A stretch of DNA of 64,000 bases. Source: Mycobacteroides franklinii (GTDB taxonomy: Bacteria > Actinomycetota > Actinomycetes > Mycobacteriales > Mycobacteriaceae). The stretch spans positions 372,001 through 436,000 of the forward strand of contig NZ_MAFQ01000005.1 in NCBI RefSeq assembly GCF_002013895.1, in the 5' to 3' direction. Positions 41,539-50,898 of this stretch are shown piece by piece. Numbering within the stretch: position 1 is the first letter of the stretch; each line of letters begins with the position of its first letter. Under the pieces are notes generated by a model. That model saw only the letters and a list, made by a program, of their open reading frames with translations, had not been told where the DNA came from and did no database searches. Both the position numbers and the translations under genes were made by a program.

Positions 41539-42431
41539 CCCAGACCCGCGCGCGCATCACCCCCGGCGCCGTCGACTGGTCTTCGGGACAGGCCGACCGA
41601 ACCCGCGTCGGGGCTGGCCGATGTGGCCGCCGCGATCGCCACGGACTCGTTGACACCCGGATAGCTGGGCCTTAGGGCAACGGGCTCACGGGTCGTATTG
41701 TGTTGCTTGGCTTTTCGTGCTGCGGCCAGTAGGTTGAGCGCCTCGACGAGAATCGCAAACGCCATCGGGCCGTAGATCATGGCTTTGTCGATCTTGATGC
41801 CGAATCCGTCGGCGATGAGGAACACCCCGATCAGTAGCAGGAAGGACAGTGCGAGCATCTTGACCGTCGGATGCCGATTGACGAAGGCGAAGACGAACCG
41901 GGAGGCGAACAGCATGATCGCGAAGGAGAGCACCACGACGGTGACGATGATGATCATGTTGCTTGTCATGCCGACCGCCGTGATGACCGAGTCGAGTGAG
42001 AACACCAGGTCCAACAGCAGGATTTGCACCAATACGGACTTAAATGTGGTTCCTCCGGTGGATGATTCGCTCTCGTCTGTGGCACCTTCGAGCTTGAGGT
42101 GTATCTCGTGGACGGCCTTGTAGACCAGGAACAGCCCACCGGCGATCAGGATGAAGTCCTTGATCGAGAAGCCATGGCCGAACAGTTCGAGAACGTCTTC
42201 TTTGAGGGTGATGATCCAGCCCGCCAGGAAGACCAGGCCGACCCGCATGACCATTGCCAGCGTGAGTCCTAGATTGCGCGCCCGCGCCTGCTCGCCGGCG
42301 GGCAGCTTGCTGGCGAGGATCGAGATGAAGATGACATTGTCGATACCCAGCACCACCTCCAGCACAAACAGGGTGAGGAAGACGGCCACCAGGTCTGGGG
42401 TTAGTGCGAGGGTGAAGTCCACGCGGCGCAT
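41535..42431 (-). CDS. TerC-family integral membrane protein
   Basis: A 298-residue protein with about seven to nine spans. Family motifs VLEVVLGIDNVIFISILA and LLDLVFSLDSVITAVGM place conserved acidic residues inside the membrane, as in TerC/Alx proteins linked to manganese export, pH response and metalation of exported proteins. A low-complexity Ala/Gly/Ser tail follows residue 255. The old tellurite label does not prove resistance. No yybP-ykoY type leader is visible in the short upstream gap. Confidence 0.9.
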   Translation of the reverse strand: MRRVDFTLALTPDLVAVFLTLFVLEVVLGIDNVIFISILASKLPAGEQARARNLGLTLAMVMRVGLVFLAGWIITLKEDVLELFGHGFSIKDFILIAGGLFLVYKAVHEIHLKLEGATDESESSTGGTTFKSVLVQILLLDLVFSLDSVITAVGMTSNMIIIVTVVVLSFAIMLFASRFVFAFVNRHPTVKMLALSFLLLIGVFLIADGFGIKIDKAMIYGPMAFAILVEALNLLAAARKAKQHNTTREPVALRPSYPGVNESVAIAAATSASPDAGSVGLSRRPVDGAGGDARAGLG

Positions 42432-42559
42432 AGTACGGGGTGGGGGTATCCGGAGGATGACGTTTGCGCGCTACCCTAGAGGCGGAGAGAAAAACACTCC
42501 GTTTGGGCAGAGTCAGCCCGCTCCAGTGGGACGTATGTAATAGTCGAACTACCCAGTAG

Positions 42560-42575
42560 CTTACTCTGGAGTAAG
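42560..42575. promoter_or_regulatory. palindromic operator CTTACTCTGGAGTAAG (site 1)
   Basis: Perfect 7-base arms CTTACTC/GAGTAAG around TG, 33 bp before the TetR gene at 42608. The identical palindrome recurs in the fabG4-fadA2 gap, and a weaker copy precedes fadE5. Confidence 0.8.
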
Positions 42576-42607
42576 TTCGCGTTCACGCCCGAAGCTCGGA
42601 GGCAGCA

Positions 42608-43225
42608 ATGGCCGGTGGTACCAAGCGGCTGCCCCGTGCTGTTCGGGAGCAGCAGATGCTGGATGCCGCGGTGCAGGAGTTCGCGCTCAACGGTTTCCGG
42701 GATACTTCGATGGATGCCATCGCCGCGGCGGCCAAGATCTCCAAGCCGATGCTCTACCTGTATTACGGCTCCAAGGAAGATCTCTTCGTAGCCTGCTTGC
42801 GTCGTGAACTCGGCCGATTCGTGGAAGCGGTGCGTGGCGATATCGATCTGACCCAATCGCCTCGAGATGTGTTGAGCACCACGGTTGTGTCGTTTCTCGA
42901 CTACGTCGATACCCACCGGGCTTCGTGGATCGTGATCTACGGACAGGCCACCAGTACACAGCTTTTCGCCAAGCAGGTGCGTGAGGGTCGGGACAGGATC
43001 ATCGAATTGGTGGCCAGGCTGATCAAGGCCGCCTCCCCGGAGATCGACCCCGACACCGATTACGACGCCATGGCGGTGGCGCTTGTCGGCGGTGGTGAGG
43101 CCGTCGCATCGCGAGTGGCCACGGGCGATATCAAGGTCGAGAGTGCCAAGGACACGTTGCTCAACCTGGGTTGGCGCGGTCTGCGCGGTCGTCCACGCGA
43201 TGAACCCGTGGCCAAGCGCGCCTAA
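42608..43225 (+). CDS. TetR-family regulator, Rv0238 type
   Basis: A 205-residue TetR protein. HTH region: REQQMLDAAVQEFALNGFRDTSMDAIAAAAKISKPMLYLYYGSKEDLF. Start MAGGTKRLPRAVREQQ and length match what I recall of Rv0238, and its place after lpqI in the conserved order agrees. A perfect palindrome CTTACTCTGGAGTAAG lies 33 bp upstream. Its reverse complement occurs between fabG4 and fadA2, so the most economical reading is that this protein represses itself and the nearby fatty-acid genes, with an acyl-CoA-type ligand. Confidence 0.9.
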   Translation: MAGGTKRLPRAVREQQMLDAAVQEFALNGFRDTSMDAIAAAAKISKPMLYLYYGSKEDLFVACLRRELGRFVEAVRGDIDLTQSPRDVLSTTVVSFLDYVDTHRASWIVIYGQATSTQLFAKQVREGRDRIIELVARLIKAASPEIDPDTDYDAMAVALVGGGEAVASRVATGDIKVESAKDTLLNLGWRGLRGRPRDEPVAKRA

Positions 43226-43229
43226 GGCG

Positions 43230-45002
43230 TCACACCAGGTAGTAGAGCTTGTCCTGGTGCGTCGTCGCGTCCGAGGCTGTCTCCTCCAACCGCGTTTGCG
43301 CGTACCTGACGGCCCGCAGTGTCGCCGAGAACTCCTTGTCCTCCTCGGGGAACACCTGCTCGGCCGGCAGCCATTGGGTGAATCCGACATTCTTAAGCAG
43401 CGCAAGCGAATCCGGGCGAACCCCGGCCAGTAGGACGGTCACCCCGCGCTCCTGTTGCTCCCTGATGAAGTGTTCGAGACGTTCGATGCAGACGACGTCG
43501 GGGTGGCGCACCCGTTTCAGTCTCAGGATGACCACCTTGAGATTTTCGTCGCGGATCCGGGTGTGTAGAGCGTCCAGATAGCGATCGAGTTCTGGTGCCG
43601 CACCGAAGAACAGCTCACCCTCCAGGTCGTAGATGACGGGTGACGCCGCACCGGCGGTGCCGTCCTGCGGGGTCCGCTCGCGGATGACACCCTCGTCGGT
43701 CACGACGAGTTCGGCCGCCTTCAGCTTGGCCGCGCGGGGCACGAACAACAGGATCGAGAGCACCACGCCGACCAGCACCGCGGTGTCCAGGTTGACGGCC
43801 ACACCAACCAGCGCCGTGATGATGACCAGGCCGGCGTCGTATCGTGACGCTTTCACGGCGTAGGCGAGCCGCCGGAAGTCCACCAACCGCACGGCGGTGA
43901 CCAGCAGCAGGCCTGCGAGGGCGGCCTGTGGGATATAGCGGAGCAGGGGAGCGAAGAGCAGCAGCGCGATGGTTACCGTTGCCGCACTGATGATTCCGGA
44001 AAACCTGGTGGCAGCACCCGATTGGTAGTTGATCGCGGAACGGGACAGTGAGCCCGAGCCGGGCAGGCTCTGGAAGAAGCCGCCGGTCAAGTTGGCCAGA
44101 CCTTCGGCGAGGATCTGCCGGTTGTAGTCGATCTGCTGCCCGGTGTGGTGCGCGATGGCCTTGGCGATGGACAACGCCTCGATCAGGCCGATGAACGCGA
44201 TGGCCAGCGCGCCATGCGACAGCTCGCCAAGGGTGCTCACCTGTACGTCGGGGATATGGAACTCCGGGAGGCTGGCCGGGATCTTGCCGGAGATCTTCAC
44301 ATCGGTGTGCCCAGTCCCATCGGGGACCGTCCAGCCGTAGGCGTAGGCGATGACGGCGGTGACGATCAGCACCAGCAGCATGTCGATCTGCGGTAGTCCG
44401 TAGCGCTGGACCAGCCGGCGCAGCAGCACCGCCAACACCACCGCCGAGACGCTCAAGACCAGCGCCCGGTAGTTCACCGCATCGCCGTGGAACAAGGTGA
44501 GCCAGGCGCGCTGCAGCACCTGCATGTGCCCATCTCCCTTGTCGCGCACGCCGATTGCGTTGGCCAATTGGCCGATGGCGAGCAGCAGGGCGGCACTTGC
44601 CATGAATCCGATGACGACGGACTCGGAGATGTACCGGGTGAGATCGCCGAGCTTGAAGACGGCGATGAGAATCTGGATCGTGCCCACCAGGACGCCCAGG
44701 AGGAACAGCGCCTCGAATAGGCCGGTGCGGTTCTCCGGATCCAAGAAGGCCAGCGAGCTGAACACCAGCAGCGAGATTGCGCTGGTCGGTCCGTTGATGA
44801 GGTGCGACGAGGAGCCGAATATCGAAGCGATGGTGGTGACCACGATCGCGGAGTAGACGCCGTACTTGGGGTCGACCCCGGCGATCAGTGCGTAGGCCAT
44901 GGCCTGAGGCAGTGAAATCGCCGCCACGGTCAGACCGGCGACGATGTCACGACGGGCCTTGAGCGCGTCGTAGTTCTCGAATAGTCCCAGTGTCGAAGGC
45001 AT
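43230..45002 (-). CDS. SulP-family anion permease with STAS domain
   Basis: A 590-residue SLC26/SulP transporter. The membrane part starts after DALKARRDIVAGLTVAAISLPQAMAYALIAGVDPKYGVYSAI, with about 12-14 spans and the LPGSGSLSRSAIN signature. The C-terminal STAS domain runs from about 440 to 560 (VIYDLEGELFFGAAPELDRYL). SulP proteins carry sulfate, bicarbonate or other anions, usually alone. Its ATG directly abuts the TAG of an ABC-type sulfate-binding protein gene, so the two are co-translated, which is unusual for this family. Confidence 0.92.
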   Translation of the reverse strand: MPSTLGLFENYDALKARRDIVAGLTVAAISLPQAMAYALIAGVDPKYGVYSAIVVTTIASIFGSSSHLINGPTSAISLLVFSSLAFLDPENRTGLFEALFLLGVLVGTIQILIAVFKLGDLTRYISESVVIGFMASAALLLAIGQLANAIGVRDKGDGHMQVLQRAWLTLFHGDAVNYRALVLSVSAVVLAVLLRRLVQRYGLPQIDMLLVLIVTAVIAYAYGWTVPDGTGHTDVKISGKIPASLPEFHIPDVQVSTLGELSHGALAIAFIGLIEALSIAKAIAHHTGQQIDYNRQILAEGLANLTGGFFQSLPGSGSLSRSAINYQSGAATRFSGIISAATVTIALLLFAPLLRYIPQAALAGLLLVTAVRLVDFRRLAYAVKASRYDAGLVIITALVGVAVNLDTAVLVGVVLSILLFVPRAAKLKAAELVVTDEGVIRERTPQDGTAGAASPVIYDLEGELFFGAAPELDRYLDALHTRIRDENLKVVILRLKRVRHPDVVCIERLEHFIREQQERGVTVLLAGVRPDSLALLKNVGFTQWLPAEQVFPEEDKEFSATLRAVRYAQTRLEETASDATTHQDKLYYLV

Positions 45003-46121
45003 CTAACGCCCCTGTCTGTCGGAGGCGAAGGTCGTGGTGCCGCGATCGGTGTTGCGCGGGATCGTCTCGTAGATTCCGTTGTCGGAGAAGAATTTCTGAC
45101 GCGCGTCGTCCCAGCTGGACGCGATCGCAGTGATGGGGAACAGGGTGATCGCGGGCAGCGTATTGCTGTGGCGGGCAAGGATTTCGGGCTTGAACGGGCG
45201 ATAGCCGCGCTGAGCGGCGACCTCCTGTGCCTCGTCGGTGAAGAGATACTCCAGATAGGCCTTGGCTATTGCGGCCCGCTTGGTATCGCCCAGATTGGCG
45301 TCCACCCAGGCGACCGCCGGTTCGGCGCGAATACTCACCGGCGGATAGACGATCTCGAGTTCGTTCTTGTTGGCGTCGACCTCGTTGATCGCCTCGTTCT
45401 CCCACGTCAGGTGCACATCGCCGAGCCGCTGAACCGAGAACGTGTTGGTGGCTCCGCGCGCTCCGCTGTCGAGGGCTGCGACGTTCCGGAACAGCGCGGC
45501 GAGATAGGCACGCGCATCGGTCTCCGTCCCGCCTCGTGTCACGACCGATCCCCAGGCGGCCAGCACGGAGAGTTGTCCATTGCCCGAGGTGCGGGGATTC
45601 GGCGTGATGACGGAGACGTTTTCCTTGACGAGATCCGGCCAGTCATGGATGCCACGCGGATTGCCCTTGCGGACGACGAAGACGATGGTCGAGGTGTACG
45701 GGACGGAGTTGTTGGGCAGCCGCTGCCGCCAGTTCGGCGCGATCAGCCCGCGCAGGCTCAGCGTGTCCACGTCGCTGACGGACGCCAGCGACACCACGTC
45801 CGCGTGCTGACTGCCGTCCAGCACACTGCGGGCCTGCCGGGCCGAGCCACCGTTGGTGCGCTTGATCTCGATCGTCTTGCCGGTCTTGTCCTTGTACCGC
45901 TTGGTGAAGGTGCCGTCGAGAACGTTGTAGAGCTCGCGCGTCGGGTCATACGAGACGTTGAGCAGTTGATCGGTGCGGTGGTCGGGCAGATTCTTGACCA
46001 CCACCAGGGTCGCCGCCACAAGGACGGCGACCACGCCGAGGATGTTCAACAGGGGGAGCCGCTGCAGCAGCGCCCGCCAGTCGACGGGTGGCGCTTCGGG
46101 GTGATCCTCGTCTGCCGGCAC
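45003..46121 (-). CDS. membrane-anchored sulfate-type solute-binding protein
   Basis: A 372-residue protein of the Sbp/SubI (PBP2, sulfate/thiosulfate) family. An uncleaved-looking N-terminal span ([19 protein letters not shown]) anchors it outside the cell. The binding domain has family phrases [56 protein letters not shown] and LTWENEA. Start is GTG 46121 with AAGGAG six bases before. No ABC permease or ATPase gene accompanies it; instead the SulP gene follows with no gap. It may deliver sulfate to the SulP protein or sense it. Confidence 0.9.
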   Translation of the reverse strand: MPADEDHPEAPPVDWRALLQRLPLLNILGVVAVLVAATLVVVKNLPDHRTDQLLNVSYDPTRELYNVLDGTFTKRYKDKTGKTIEIKRTNGGSARQARSVLDGSQHADVVSLASVSDVDTLSLRGLIAPNWRQRLPNNSVPYTSTIVFVVRKGNPRGIHDWPDLVKENVSVITPNPRTSGNGQLSVLAAWGSVVTRGGTETDARAYLAALFRNVAALDSGARGATNTFSVQRLGDVHLTWENEAINEVDANKNELEIVYPPVSIRAEPAVAWVDANLGDTKRAAIAKAYLEYLFTDEAQEVAAQRGYRPFKPEILARHSNTLPAITLFPITAIASSWDDARQKFFSDNGIYETIPRNTDRGTTTFASDRQGR

Positions 46122-46218
46122 GACGTACTCCTTGAATTTGCTGCAGGAAGTGACGAGCGATCGTAACGATCGGTTCGCCGAAGTACAGCCGTCGTGATCA
46201 GCGTGAGTATTACTCGGG

Positions 46219-46785
46219 TTAGCTTGCCGGTGACCATTGGGGGTTGCGGCCGGTGAAGGCGATGAGCTTCACGAGGTTCGAGGAGTCGTCGGATACCTGT
46301 ACCTCGTCGGCGAAGAAGTCCCCGTCGCGGCGCTCCGGCTGGATGATCATGCGCGCCGATTCCAGGACGCTGTCGGTGAGTTCGTCCATCGGATCGAACT
46401 CCTGACCGGTGGCGGCGGCGTAATCCCAGGCGTGGACCAGGAACTCCGAGCTCAGGATGCACACGGCGACTTCGGCGGGGTACTCGCCGATCGGCAGGGT
46501 CACCGTTCCCTCGATGCCGCGCCGCTGCCAGGCGTCTACCGCCGCCTGTGACTGGGGTAGGAGTCGGTCGGCCGCGGAACCCTCAGTGGTGACGGCGATG
46601 TCGGCACCGGCCCCGCTGCCGAGCAGCGTGATGGAGTTCTGCAGATGCTCGGTGAGCTGGGCGACGGTGAACTTGGCGTTGGGTGTCTGCTTGTCGTTGT
46701 CTGCTTCGGTGAGTCGGCTGACGACCTCGTGTAGGGCCGCGCGGGCGTTAGCGACGGTCTCGAGGGGGCTGAGTGCTGTGGTCAT
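46219..46785 (-). CDS. TIGR03086-family DinB-like metal-binding protein
   Basis: A 188-residue protein of the mycothiol-dependent maleylpyruvate isomerase/DinB superfamily. Features are [18 protein letters not shown] with a metal-ligand-type His, and [22 protein letters not shown], the TIGR03086 signature. The fold is a four-helix bundle binding a divalent metal; many members are thought to be mycothiol S-transferases. Substrate unknown. It stands alone, and a long inverted repeat lies about 110 bp upstream of its start. Confidence 0.88.
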   Translation of the reverse strand: MTTALSPLETVANARAALHEVVSRLTEADNDKQTPNAKFTVAQLTEHLQNSITLLGSGAGADIAVTTEGSAADRLLPQSQAAVDAWQRRGIEGTVTLPIGEYPAEVAVCILSSEFLVHAWDYAAATGQEFDPMDELTDSVLESARMIIQPERRDGDFFADEVQVSDDSSNLVKLIAFTGRNPQWSPAS

Positions 46786-46897
46786 GAGGGCTCCTATGTC
46801 AGAGGGGGATCTCTACCTCTATGACGAAGAGACCGCCCCGGATCCGACAACTCATCGCATCGGAGTGGGACGCGTTCTCGAGGGATATAGCCCTCCG

Positions 46898-46955
46898 GCC
46901 CACCTCTATGCGACAACCCGCACGGGGGTGTCCCGGTTGTCGCATAGAGGTGGGC
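46898..46955. repeat. long perfect inverted repeat, 21-bp arms
   Basis: The arm at 46898-46918 (GCCCACCTCTATGCGACAA plus CC) is matched without a mismatch by its reverse complement at 46935-46955, across a 16-nt loop. It lies between two leftward genes, upstream of the TIGR03086 gene and downstream of htdX, which already has its own GC-rich terminator. No T-run. The sequence shares nothing obvious with the other two long repeats. Confidence 0.9.
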
Positions 46956-46990
46956 ACGCCGTAGGTGTGCTTCCGCGCCGGAACGCAGAA

Positions 46991-47019
46991 GGCCCGCGAC
47001 CTGATTGCGGTCGCGGGCC
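46991..47019 (-). terminator. GC-rich terminator after htdX
   Basis: GGCCCGCGACC (46991-47001) and GGTCGCGGGCC (47009-47019) form an 11-bp perfect stem with a 7-nt loop, 17 bp past the htdX stop on the minus strand. Confidence 0.75.
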
Positions 47020-47035
47020 CTCGGAAGATGCTTGA

Positions 47036-47878
47036 TCAGAGCGGGGTGATGCTCCCGGTCACGTGGGGATCACCGTTGCGCGGATTGCGGACGGCGATAT
47101 CCCAGCCGTTTCCATCCTTCTCGATCCACACGCCCACCGCGGCGGGTAGCAGGACCGGCTTGCCGAACTTCACGTCATAGCGCACGGCGTCGGGAATCTC
47201 GCCCTGGATGTTACCGAGAACTGCTGCAGCGGTGAACATTCCGTGAGCTATCGCCTTCGGGAAGCCGAGCACCTTGGCGCCGATCGACGAGGTGTGGATC
47301 GGGTTGTGGTCCCCGCCCACCGACGCGTAGCGGCGAATCTGGCCACCGCTGATCCGTAGCGTCGAGTTCGGTGGCGGCAGCTTGACGGCCTTCGGCGGCT
47401 CGGGCTTCGGCCCGCCCGAGAGGCTGGTGCGCTGCTGGCGCAGGAATGTCATGGTCTGCTGCCATACCGTGTCGGTCCCGATGGTGATGTCGGTCTGGAC
47501 ATCGACCAGCAGACCCTTGCGATGCTCGCGCAGGTTCTCGGCCCGCACCTCGATGTCGACGATGTCGGTCGCGGTGATGGCGCGGTGCTGGGTGATGTGG
47601 TTCTCCAGGTGCACTGTGCCGATTGCCGGGAACGGGAAGTCCAGGCTCGCTACCAGCGACATCACCGACGGGAACTGCAGGGTGAACGGATAGGTCACCG
47701 GCACCTTGTCGGAGAAGGTCAGACCGGTCACCTGTGCGTAGGCGGCCACATTCGCGGGGTCGATCTTCACGCCCTGGGTGCGCACCACGCGGGTGGGGAG
47801 GGTAGAGGGACGTGGGATGAACGGCAGTGCACCCACTGCCGCCATCACCATGTTCTGAAGCCCGGACGGCTGAGCCAT
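47036..47878 (-). CDS. htdX: (3R)-hydroxyacyl-CoA/ACP dehydratase HtdX
   Basis: A 280-residue MaoC-like hotdog-fold dehydratase. The second half carries the hydratase signature YASVGGDHNPIHTSSIGAKVLGFPKAIAHGMF with catalytic Asp and His. The first half is a degenerate hotdog. It dehydrates (3R)-hydroxyacyl thioesters in fatty-acid elongation or hydrates enoyl-CoA in the reverse sense. Position next to fabG4 and fadA2 matches Rv0241c. The fabG4 stop is one base upstream of its start, so they form one operon. A GC-rich terminator follows. Confidence 0.93.
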   Translation of the reverse strand: MAQPSGLQNMVMAAVGALPFIPRPSTLPTRVVRTQGVKIDPANVAAYAQVTGLTFSDKVPVTYPFTLQFPSVMSLVASLDFPFPAIGTVHLENHITQHRAITATDIVDIEVRAENLREHRKGLLVDVQTDITIGTDTVWQQTMTFLRQQRTSLSGGPKPEPPKAVKLPPPNSTLRISGGQIRRYASVGGDHNPIHTSSIGAKVLGFPKAIAHGMFTAAAVLGNIQGEIPDAVRYDVKFGKPVLLPAAVGVWIEKDGNGWDIAVRNPRNGDPHVTGSITPL

Positions 47879-47879
47879 G

Positions 47880-49238
47880 TCAGGCCCCCAGCCAAGACTG
47901 GCCGCAGACCCGAACCACGTTGCCGGTCACCGCATTCGAAGCGGGGCTGGCAAAGTAGGCGATGGTCTCGGCGACATCCACCGGCTCGCCACCCTGGTTC
48001 AGCGAGTTGATGCGGCGACCCACCTCACGGTTGGCCAGCGGGATGGCGGCGGTCATCTTGGTCTCGATGAAGCCCGGCGCGACGGCGTTGATGGTGATGC
48101 CCTTTTCGGCCAGTGACGGGGCCAGCGCCTGGGTGATGCCGATCATGCCGGCCTTGGTGGCGCCGTAGTTGGTCTGGCCGCGGTTACCGGCGATGCCTGC
48201 GATGGAGGCCAGGCCGATGATGCGTCCGCCGTCACCGATGGTGCCGTTCTCGATGAGCCCCTCGGTCAAGCGTTGCGGTGCGAGCAGGTTCACGGCGATG
48301 ACGGAGTCCCAGCGCGCATCGTCCATGTTGGCCAGCAGCTTGTCGCGGGTGATACCGGCGTTGTTGACCAGGATGTCGGCCTTGCCGCCGTGGTGTTCCT
48401 TGAGATGTGCGGTGATCTGGTCGATGGCATCGGCTGCGGTGACGTCCAACGCCAACGACGTTCCGCCGACCTTCTGGGCGACAGCGGTCAGGTCGTCCGA
48501 GGGCATGTCGATCGCGACAACGGCGGCGCCGTCACGGGCGAACACCTCGGCGATGGTCTCACCGATACCGCGGGCGGCACCGGTCACGATGGCGACCTTG
48601 CCGGCCAGCGGCTTGTCCCAATCGGCGGGCGGGGTGGAGTCGTCCGCGCCCACGTAGAACACCTGTCCGTCCACGTAGGTGGACTTGGCCGACAGGATGA
48701 AACGGACGGTCGACTCCAGGCCGGTGGCGGCGGTCTTGGCATCGGGGTGCACGTACACCAGCTGCACGGTGGCGCCGTTACCGAACTCCTTGGCCAGCGA
48801 GCGGGTGAAGCCCTCCAGGGCACGCTGGGCGATGCGCTCATCGGTGGTGCCGGCCTTGTCCGGAGTGGTACCGATGACCAGCAGGCGACCCGACTTGCCG
48901 ACATTGCGCAGCAGCGGCGTGAAGAACTCGTGCAATTGCTTGAGCTCTACCGGGGTGGTGATGCCGGTGGCGTCGAACACCAGGGCACCGAACTTGTCGG
49001 CCCAGCGACCGCCGAGGTTGTTGGAGACCAGCTCGTAGTCGTCGGCCAAGGCGGCGCGCAGCGGCTCGGCGAGGCGGCCCTCGCCGCCGATCAGCACGGG
49101 GCCGGCCAGCGCGGGCTGACCCTTCTTGTAGCGGCGCAACTTCTCGGGCTGCGGGATACCCAGGCGGCCGGCGAGCAGGTTGCCGGGCCCGGAGTTGACC
49201 AGCAGCGCGTAGAGGTCGTCAGTGAGCTTGGGGGACAT
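47880..49238 (-). CDS. fabG4: high-molecular-weight 3-ketoacyl reductase FabG4
   Basis: A 452-residue NADH-dependent beta-ketoacyl-CoA reductase of the HMwFabG type. The N-terminal flavodoxin-like domain (about 1-205) is followed by a classical SDR domain with [29 protein letters not shown] and [13 protein letters not shown] 49238 gives [19 protein letters not shown], agreeing with the known N-terminus; the frame extends upstream without support. It is divergent from fadA2 with the CTTACTC palindrome between them. With FadA2 and HtdX it could run beta-oxidation or elongation; FadE5 is encoded 6 kb away. Confidence 0.94.
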   Translation of the reverse strand: MSPKLTDDLYALLVNSGPGNLLAGRLGIPQPEKLRRYKKGQPALAGPVLIGGEGRLAEPLRAALADDYELVSNNLGGRWADKFGALVFDATGITTPVELKQLHEFFTPLLRNVGKSGRLLVIGTTPDKAGTTDERIAQRALEGFTRSLAKEFGNGATVQLVYVHPDAKTAATGLESTVRFILSAKSTYVDGQVFYVGADDSTPPADWDKPLAGKVAIVTGAARGIGETIAEVFARDGAAVVAIDMPSDDLTAVAQKVGGTSLALDVTAADAIDQITAHLKEHHGGKADILVNNAGITRDKLLANMDDARWDSVIAVNLLAPQRLTEGLIENGTIGDGGRIIGLASIAGIAGNRGQTNYGATKAGMIGITQALAPSLAEKGITINAVAPGFIETKMTAAIPLANREVGRRINSLNQGGEPVDVAETIAYFASPASNAVTGNVVRVCGQSWLGA

Positions 49239-49304
49239 GTGCCATTCCTTAATGGTTGAGCGAGTGGTTGTCCGTGATTGGTCTAGGGTGAATTCGACAA
49301 AGAA

Positions 49305-49320
49305 CTTACTCCAGAGTAAG
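49305..49320. promoter_or_regulatory. palindromic operator CTTACTCCAGAGTAAG (site 2)
   Basis: The exact reverse complement of the palindrome upstream of the Rv0238-type TetR gene. It sits between fabG4 (start 49238) and fadA2 (start about 49361), well placed to control both. Confidence 0.82.
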
Positions 49321-49360
49321 AATGCTCGGTAATCCTGCCCCCTCAACAGTGGAGAGACAA

Positions 49361-50692
49361 GTGGCAACTAGCTCGGCTCGCAAGTCAGACGCTTCGCAAG
49401 GTCGCCGCCGCGTCGCGGTTCTCGGTGGTAACCGCATACCCTTCGCACGTTCGGACGGCGCGTACGCAAACGCCTCCAACCAGGACATGTTGACCGCCGC
49501 CATCACTGGGGCATCCGATCGCTTCAACCTCAAGGGCGAGCGTCTGGGCGCCGTCATCGCGGGCGCCGTCCTCAAGCTGAGCCGTGATTTCAATCTCACC
49601 CGTGAATCGGTGCTGGGCAGCCCGCTGTCGCCGTACACCCAGGCCTTCGACCTGCAGCAGGCCTGCGGCACGGGTCTGCAGGCGGCCATCGTGGGCGCCG
49701 ACGGCATCGCGCTGGGCCGTTACGAGTCGGTGCTGGCCGGTGGTGTCGACACCACCTCCGATGCGCCCATCAACTTCGGTGATGACCTTCGCCACACTCT
49801 GCTGGCGATCCGTCGCGCCAAGGACAACGTCACTCGGCTCAAGCTGCTCGGCAAGCTGCCGGCCGCCCTGGGGGTCGATATCCCGCAGAACGGCGAGCCG
49901 CGCACCGGCCTGTCCATGGGTGAGCACGCCGCCATCACCGCCAAGCAGACGGGCGTCAAGCGCACCGACCAGGATGCGCTGGCCGCCGCCAGCCACCAGA
50001 AGATGGCCGCTGCCTACGACCGCGGCTTCTTTGACGACCTGATCAGCCCGTTCCTGGGGCTGTACCGCGACGACAACCTGCGCCCGAATTCGAGTGTGGA
50101 GAAGTTGGCCACGCTGAAGCCAGTATTCGGCGTGAAGCACGGCGACGCCACCATGACCGCGGGTAACTCCACCCCGCTGACCGACGGTGCCTCGGTGGCG
50201 CTGCTGTCCAGCGAGGAGTGGGCGGCCGAGCGCGGTCTGCCGGTGCTGGCCTACTTTGTCGACGGTGAGACCGCGGCCGTGGACTACATCAACGGTCCCG
50301 ACGGTCTGCTGATGGCCCCGACCTACGCGGTGCCGCGTCTGCTGGCCCGCAACGGTCTTACCCTGCAGGACTTTGATTTCTACGAGATCCACGAGGCCTT
50401 CGCCTCGGTGGTGCTCGCAACGCTGCAGGCCTGGGAGTCGGCGGACTACTGCAAGGAGCGCCTCGGCCTGGATAAGCCGCTGGGCGCCATCGATCGGAGC
50501 AAGCTCAACGTCAACGGCTCCTCGCTGGCGGCCGGGCACCCGTTCGCGGCCACCGGTGGCCGCATCGTGGCGCAGCTGGCCAAGCAGCTCGCCGAGAAGA
50601 AAGCTCAGAACGGCGGGACCGGTACCTACCGCGGCCTGATCTCGGTGTGCGCCGCGGGTGGTCAGGGTGTGACCGCCATCCTGGAAGCCTGA
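49361..50692 (+). CDS. fadA2: acetyl-CoA acetyltransferase/thiolase FadA2
   Basis: A 443-residue thiolase that splits 3-ketoacyl-CoA or condenses acetyl-CoA. The nucleophilic cysteine lies in [14 protein letters not shown], and the C-terminal catalytic motifs are [29 protein letters not shown] and CAAGGQGV. The sequence closely follows M. tuberculosis FadA2 (Rv0243). I chose GTG 49361 because GGAGAGACAA precedes it and the protein then begins VATSSARK just before [25 protein letters not shown] 49322 is possible but touches the operator. A terminator and then the F6 sRNA gene follow, as in M. tuberculosis. Confidence 0.94.
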   Translation: MATSSARKSDASQGRRRVAVLGGNRIPFARSDGAYANASNQDMLTAAITGASDRFNLKGERLGAVIAGAVLKLSRDFNLTRESVLGSPLSPYTQAFDLQQACGTGLQAAIVGADGIALGRYESVLAGGVDTTSDAPINFGDDLRHTLLAIRRAKDNVTRLKLLGKLPAALGVDIPQNGEPRTGLSMGEHAAITAKQTGVKRTDQDALAAASHQKMAAAYDRGFFDDLISPFLGLYRDDNLRPNSSVEKLATLKPVFGVKHGDATMTAGNSTPLTDGASVALLSSEEWAAERGLPVLAYFVDGETAAVDYINGPDGLLMAPTYAVPRLLARNGLTLQDFDFYEIHEAFASVVLATLQAWESADYCKERLGLDKPLGAIDRSKLNVNGSSLAAGHPFAATGGRIVAQLAKQLAEKKAQNGGTGTYRGLISVCAAGGQGVTAILEA

Positions 50693-50715
50693 GTGTTCTA
50701 GACCGCTAGTCCAGA

Positions 50716-50754
50716 CCCCCGGTCCTCGGCGTCAAGCCTGTGACCGGGGGTTTT
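50716..50754 (+). terminator. intrinsic terminator after fadA2
   Basis: CCCCCGGTC (50716-50724) and GACCGGGGG (50742-50750) form a 9-bp stem followed directly by TTTT, 24 bp after the fadA2 stop. Confidence 0.85.
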
Positions 50755-50781
50755 GACGTTCCTGAGGCATCGCGAAAAAAA

Positions 50782-50807
50782 GTTTCAAGATTTTCTGGGC
50801 AGGGTGT
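50782..50807 (+). promoter_or_regulatory. SigF-type promoter of the F6 sRNA
   Basis: GTTT at 50782-50785 and GGGTGT at 50802-50807 are separated by 16 bp, close to the SigF consensus GTTT-N15-17-GGGTAT. No coding gene starts downstream; the hairpin-ended sRNA does. Confidence 0.7.
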
Positions 50808-50813
50808 AACGCT

Positions 50814-50898
50814 CCCGGAGTGGGTGTCGATACATGGGTAGCCTCGTGCCACCGTCCGACCCCCCGACCCGACGGCGGCGCGAGGCTACCTAATTTTT
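50814..50898 (+). ncRNA. small RNA F6 homologue
   Basis: In M. tuberculosis the SigF-dependent sRNA F6 lies between fadA2 and fadE5, on the fadA2 strand. Here, directly after fadA2 and its terminator, a SigF-like promoter is followed by about 85 nt ending in a strong hairpin: GGTAGCCTCG (50837-50846) pairs with CGAGGCTACC (50881-50890), an inner GTC/GAC stem extends it, and TAATTTTT follows. The first 20 nt (around CGGAGTGGGTGTC) would be single-stranded and available for targets. Start and end are estimates. In M. tuberculosis F6 affects the chaperonin genes groES/groEL2. Confidence 0.8.

Noticed and set aside
41535..42431. Tellurite resistance determinant
   Set aside because: TerC family membership alone does not indicate resistance; no other ter genes are present.
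48273..49259. 328-codon plus-strand frame antisense to fabG4
   Set aside because: Shadow of fabG4, which has full cofactor and catalytic motifs.
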